In this document: piece after piece, positions 13,079 to 13,251 of the stretch
Position numbering within the stretch: the stretch's first letter is position 1
Layout: every line of letters starts with the position of its first letter
Origin: Nitrospirae bacterium GWC2_42_7
GTDB taxonomy: Bacteria; Nitrospirota; Thermodesulfovibrionia; Thermodesulfovibrionales; UBA6898
DNA length: 13,251 nucleotides
Assembly: GCA_001803645.1 (NCBI GenBank)
Contig: MHDW01000190.1
Location: forward strand, 1 to 13,251
Direction of reading: 5' to 3'
The notes under the pieces: generated by a model
Databases searched by the model: none
Told to the model about the DNA's origin: nothing
What the model saw: only the letters and a program-made list of their open reading frames with translations
Made by a program: the position numbers and the translations under genes

Positions 13079-13251
13079 GACAGCAGTGGACAAATGGCGA
13101 TGATAAGGGCTGATTGACAGGGGCTCCGTACTCATTCAACAGTCAAAACACCTGAAACGAACAGCCTGAAAGCAATATTAACTTTACTTTTAGTGCTACC
13201 TTAAGTAAACTACTGATTAACATAGGTATGAATAATACTATTTATAAAAGG

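Overview
The window looks like a chromosomal segment of an anaerobic or microaerophilic bacterium, most likely Nitrospirota (Thermodesulfovibrionia-like) or a similar deep-branching Gram-negative lineage. The grounds are gene content (octaheme c-type cytochrome with a signal peptide, free-standing desulforedoxin, flavodiiron protein, rubrerythrin-like ferritin, Isf-type flavoprotein, radical SAM/SPASM enzyme), a base composition near 40% GC by eye, and many short GC-rich intergenic palindromes. The taxonomic call is an inference; no rRNA or marker gene is present.

Layout. 1-3071 (+): the 3' end of a long-form sugar-nucleotidyltransferase, a small Janus/Ocnus (phosphohistidine phosphatase-like) protein, and a membrane PAS-GGDEF-EAL c-di-GMP protein. 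3257-8844 (-): a same-strand run, read from high to low coordinates, of rubrerythrin-like diiron protein, flavodiiron protein, 41-residue desulforedoxin, HAO-like octaheme cytochrome, Isf-like iron-sulfur flavoprotein (4-bp overlap with the cytochrome gene), and radical SAM/SPASM protein. 9010-13034 (+): a TrmN6-like methyltransferase, a DEDDy RNase H-like nuclease overlapping a XerD-type tyrosine recombinase, and a secreted protein with eight 17-residue repeats and a C-terminal S74 intramolecular-chaperone domain, ending at an intrinsic terminator.

How it fits together. Most of the minus-strand genes belong to families that handle O2, H2O2, superoxide, NO or hydroxylamine, so the region may be a stress or nitrogen-oxide detoxification neighbourhood. 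Only the cytochrome and Isf genes are tightly coupled; the others are separated by gaps carrying REP/BIME-like palindromes.

The most unusual non-coding signal is a pair of homologous elements of about 140 bp (313-451 and 3083-3222). Both have long imperfect terminal inverted repeats. The two arms of each copy resemble each other where the copies differ from one another, which is a covariation-like sign of a conserved fold or of a MITE-type element. No intergenic gap exceeds 300 bp.
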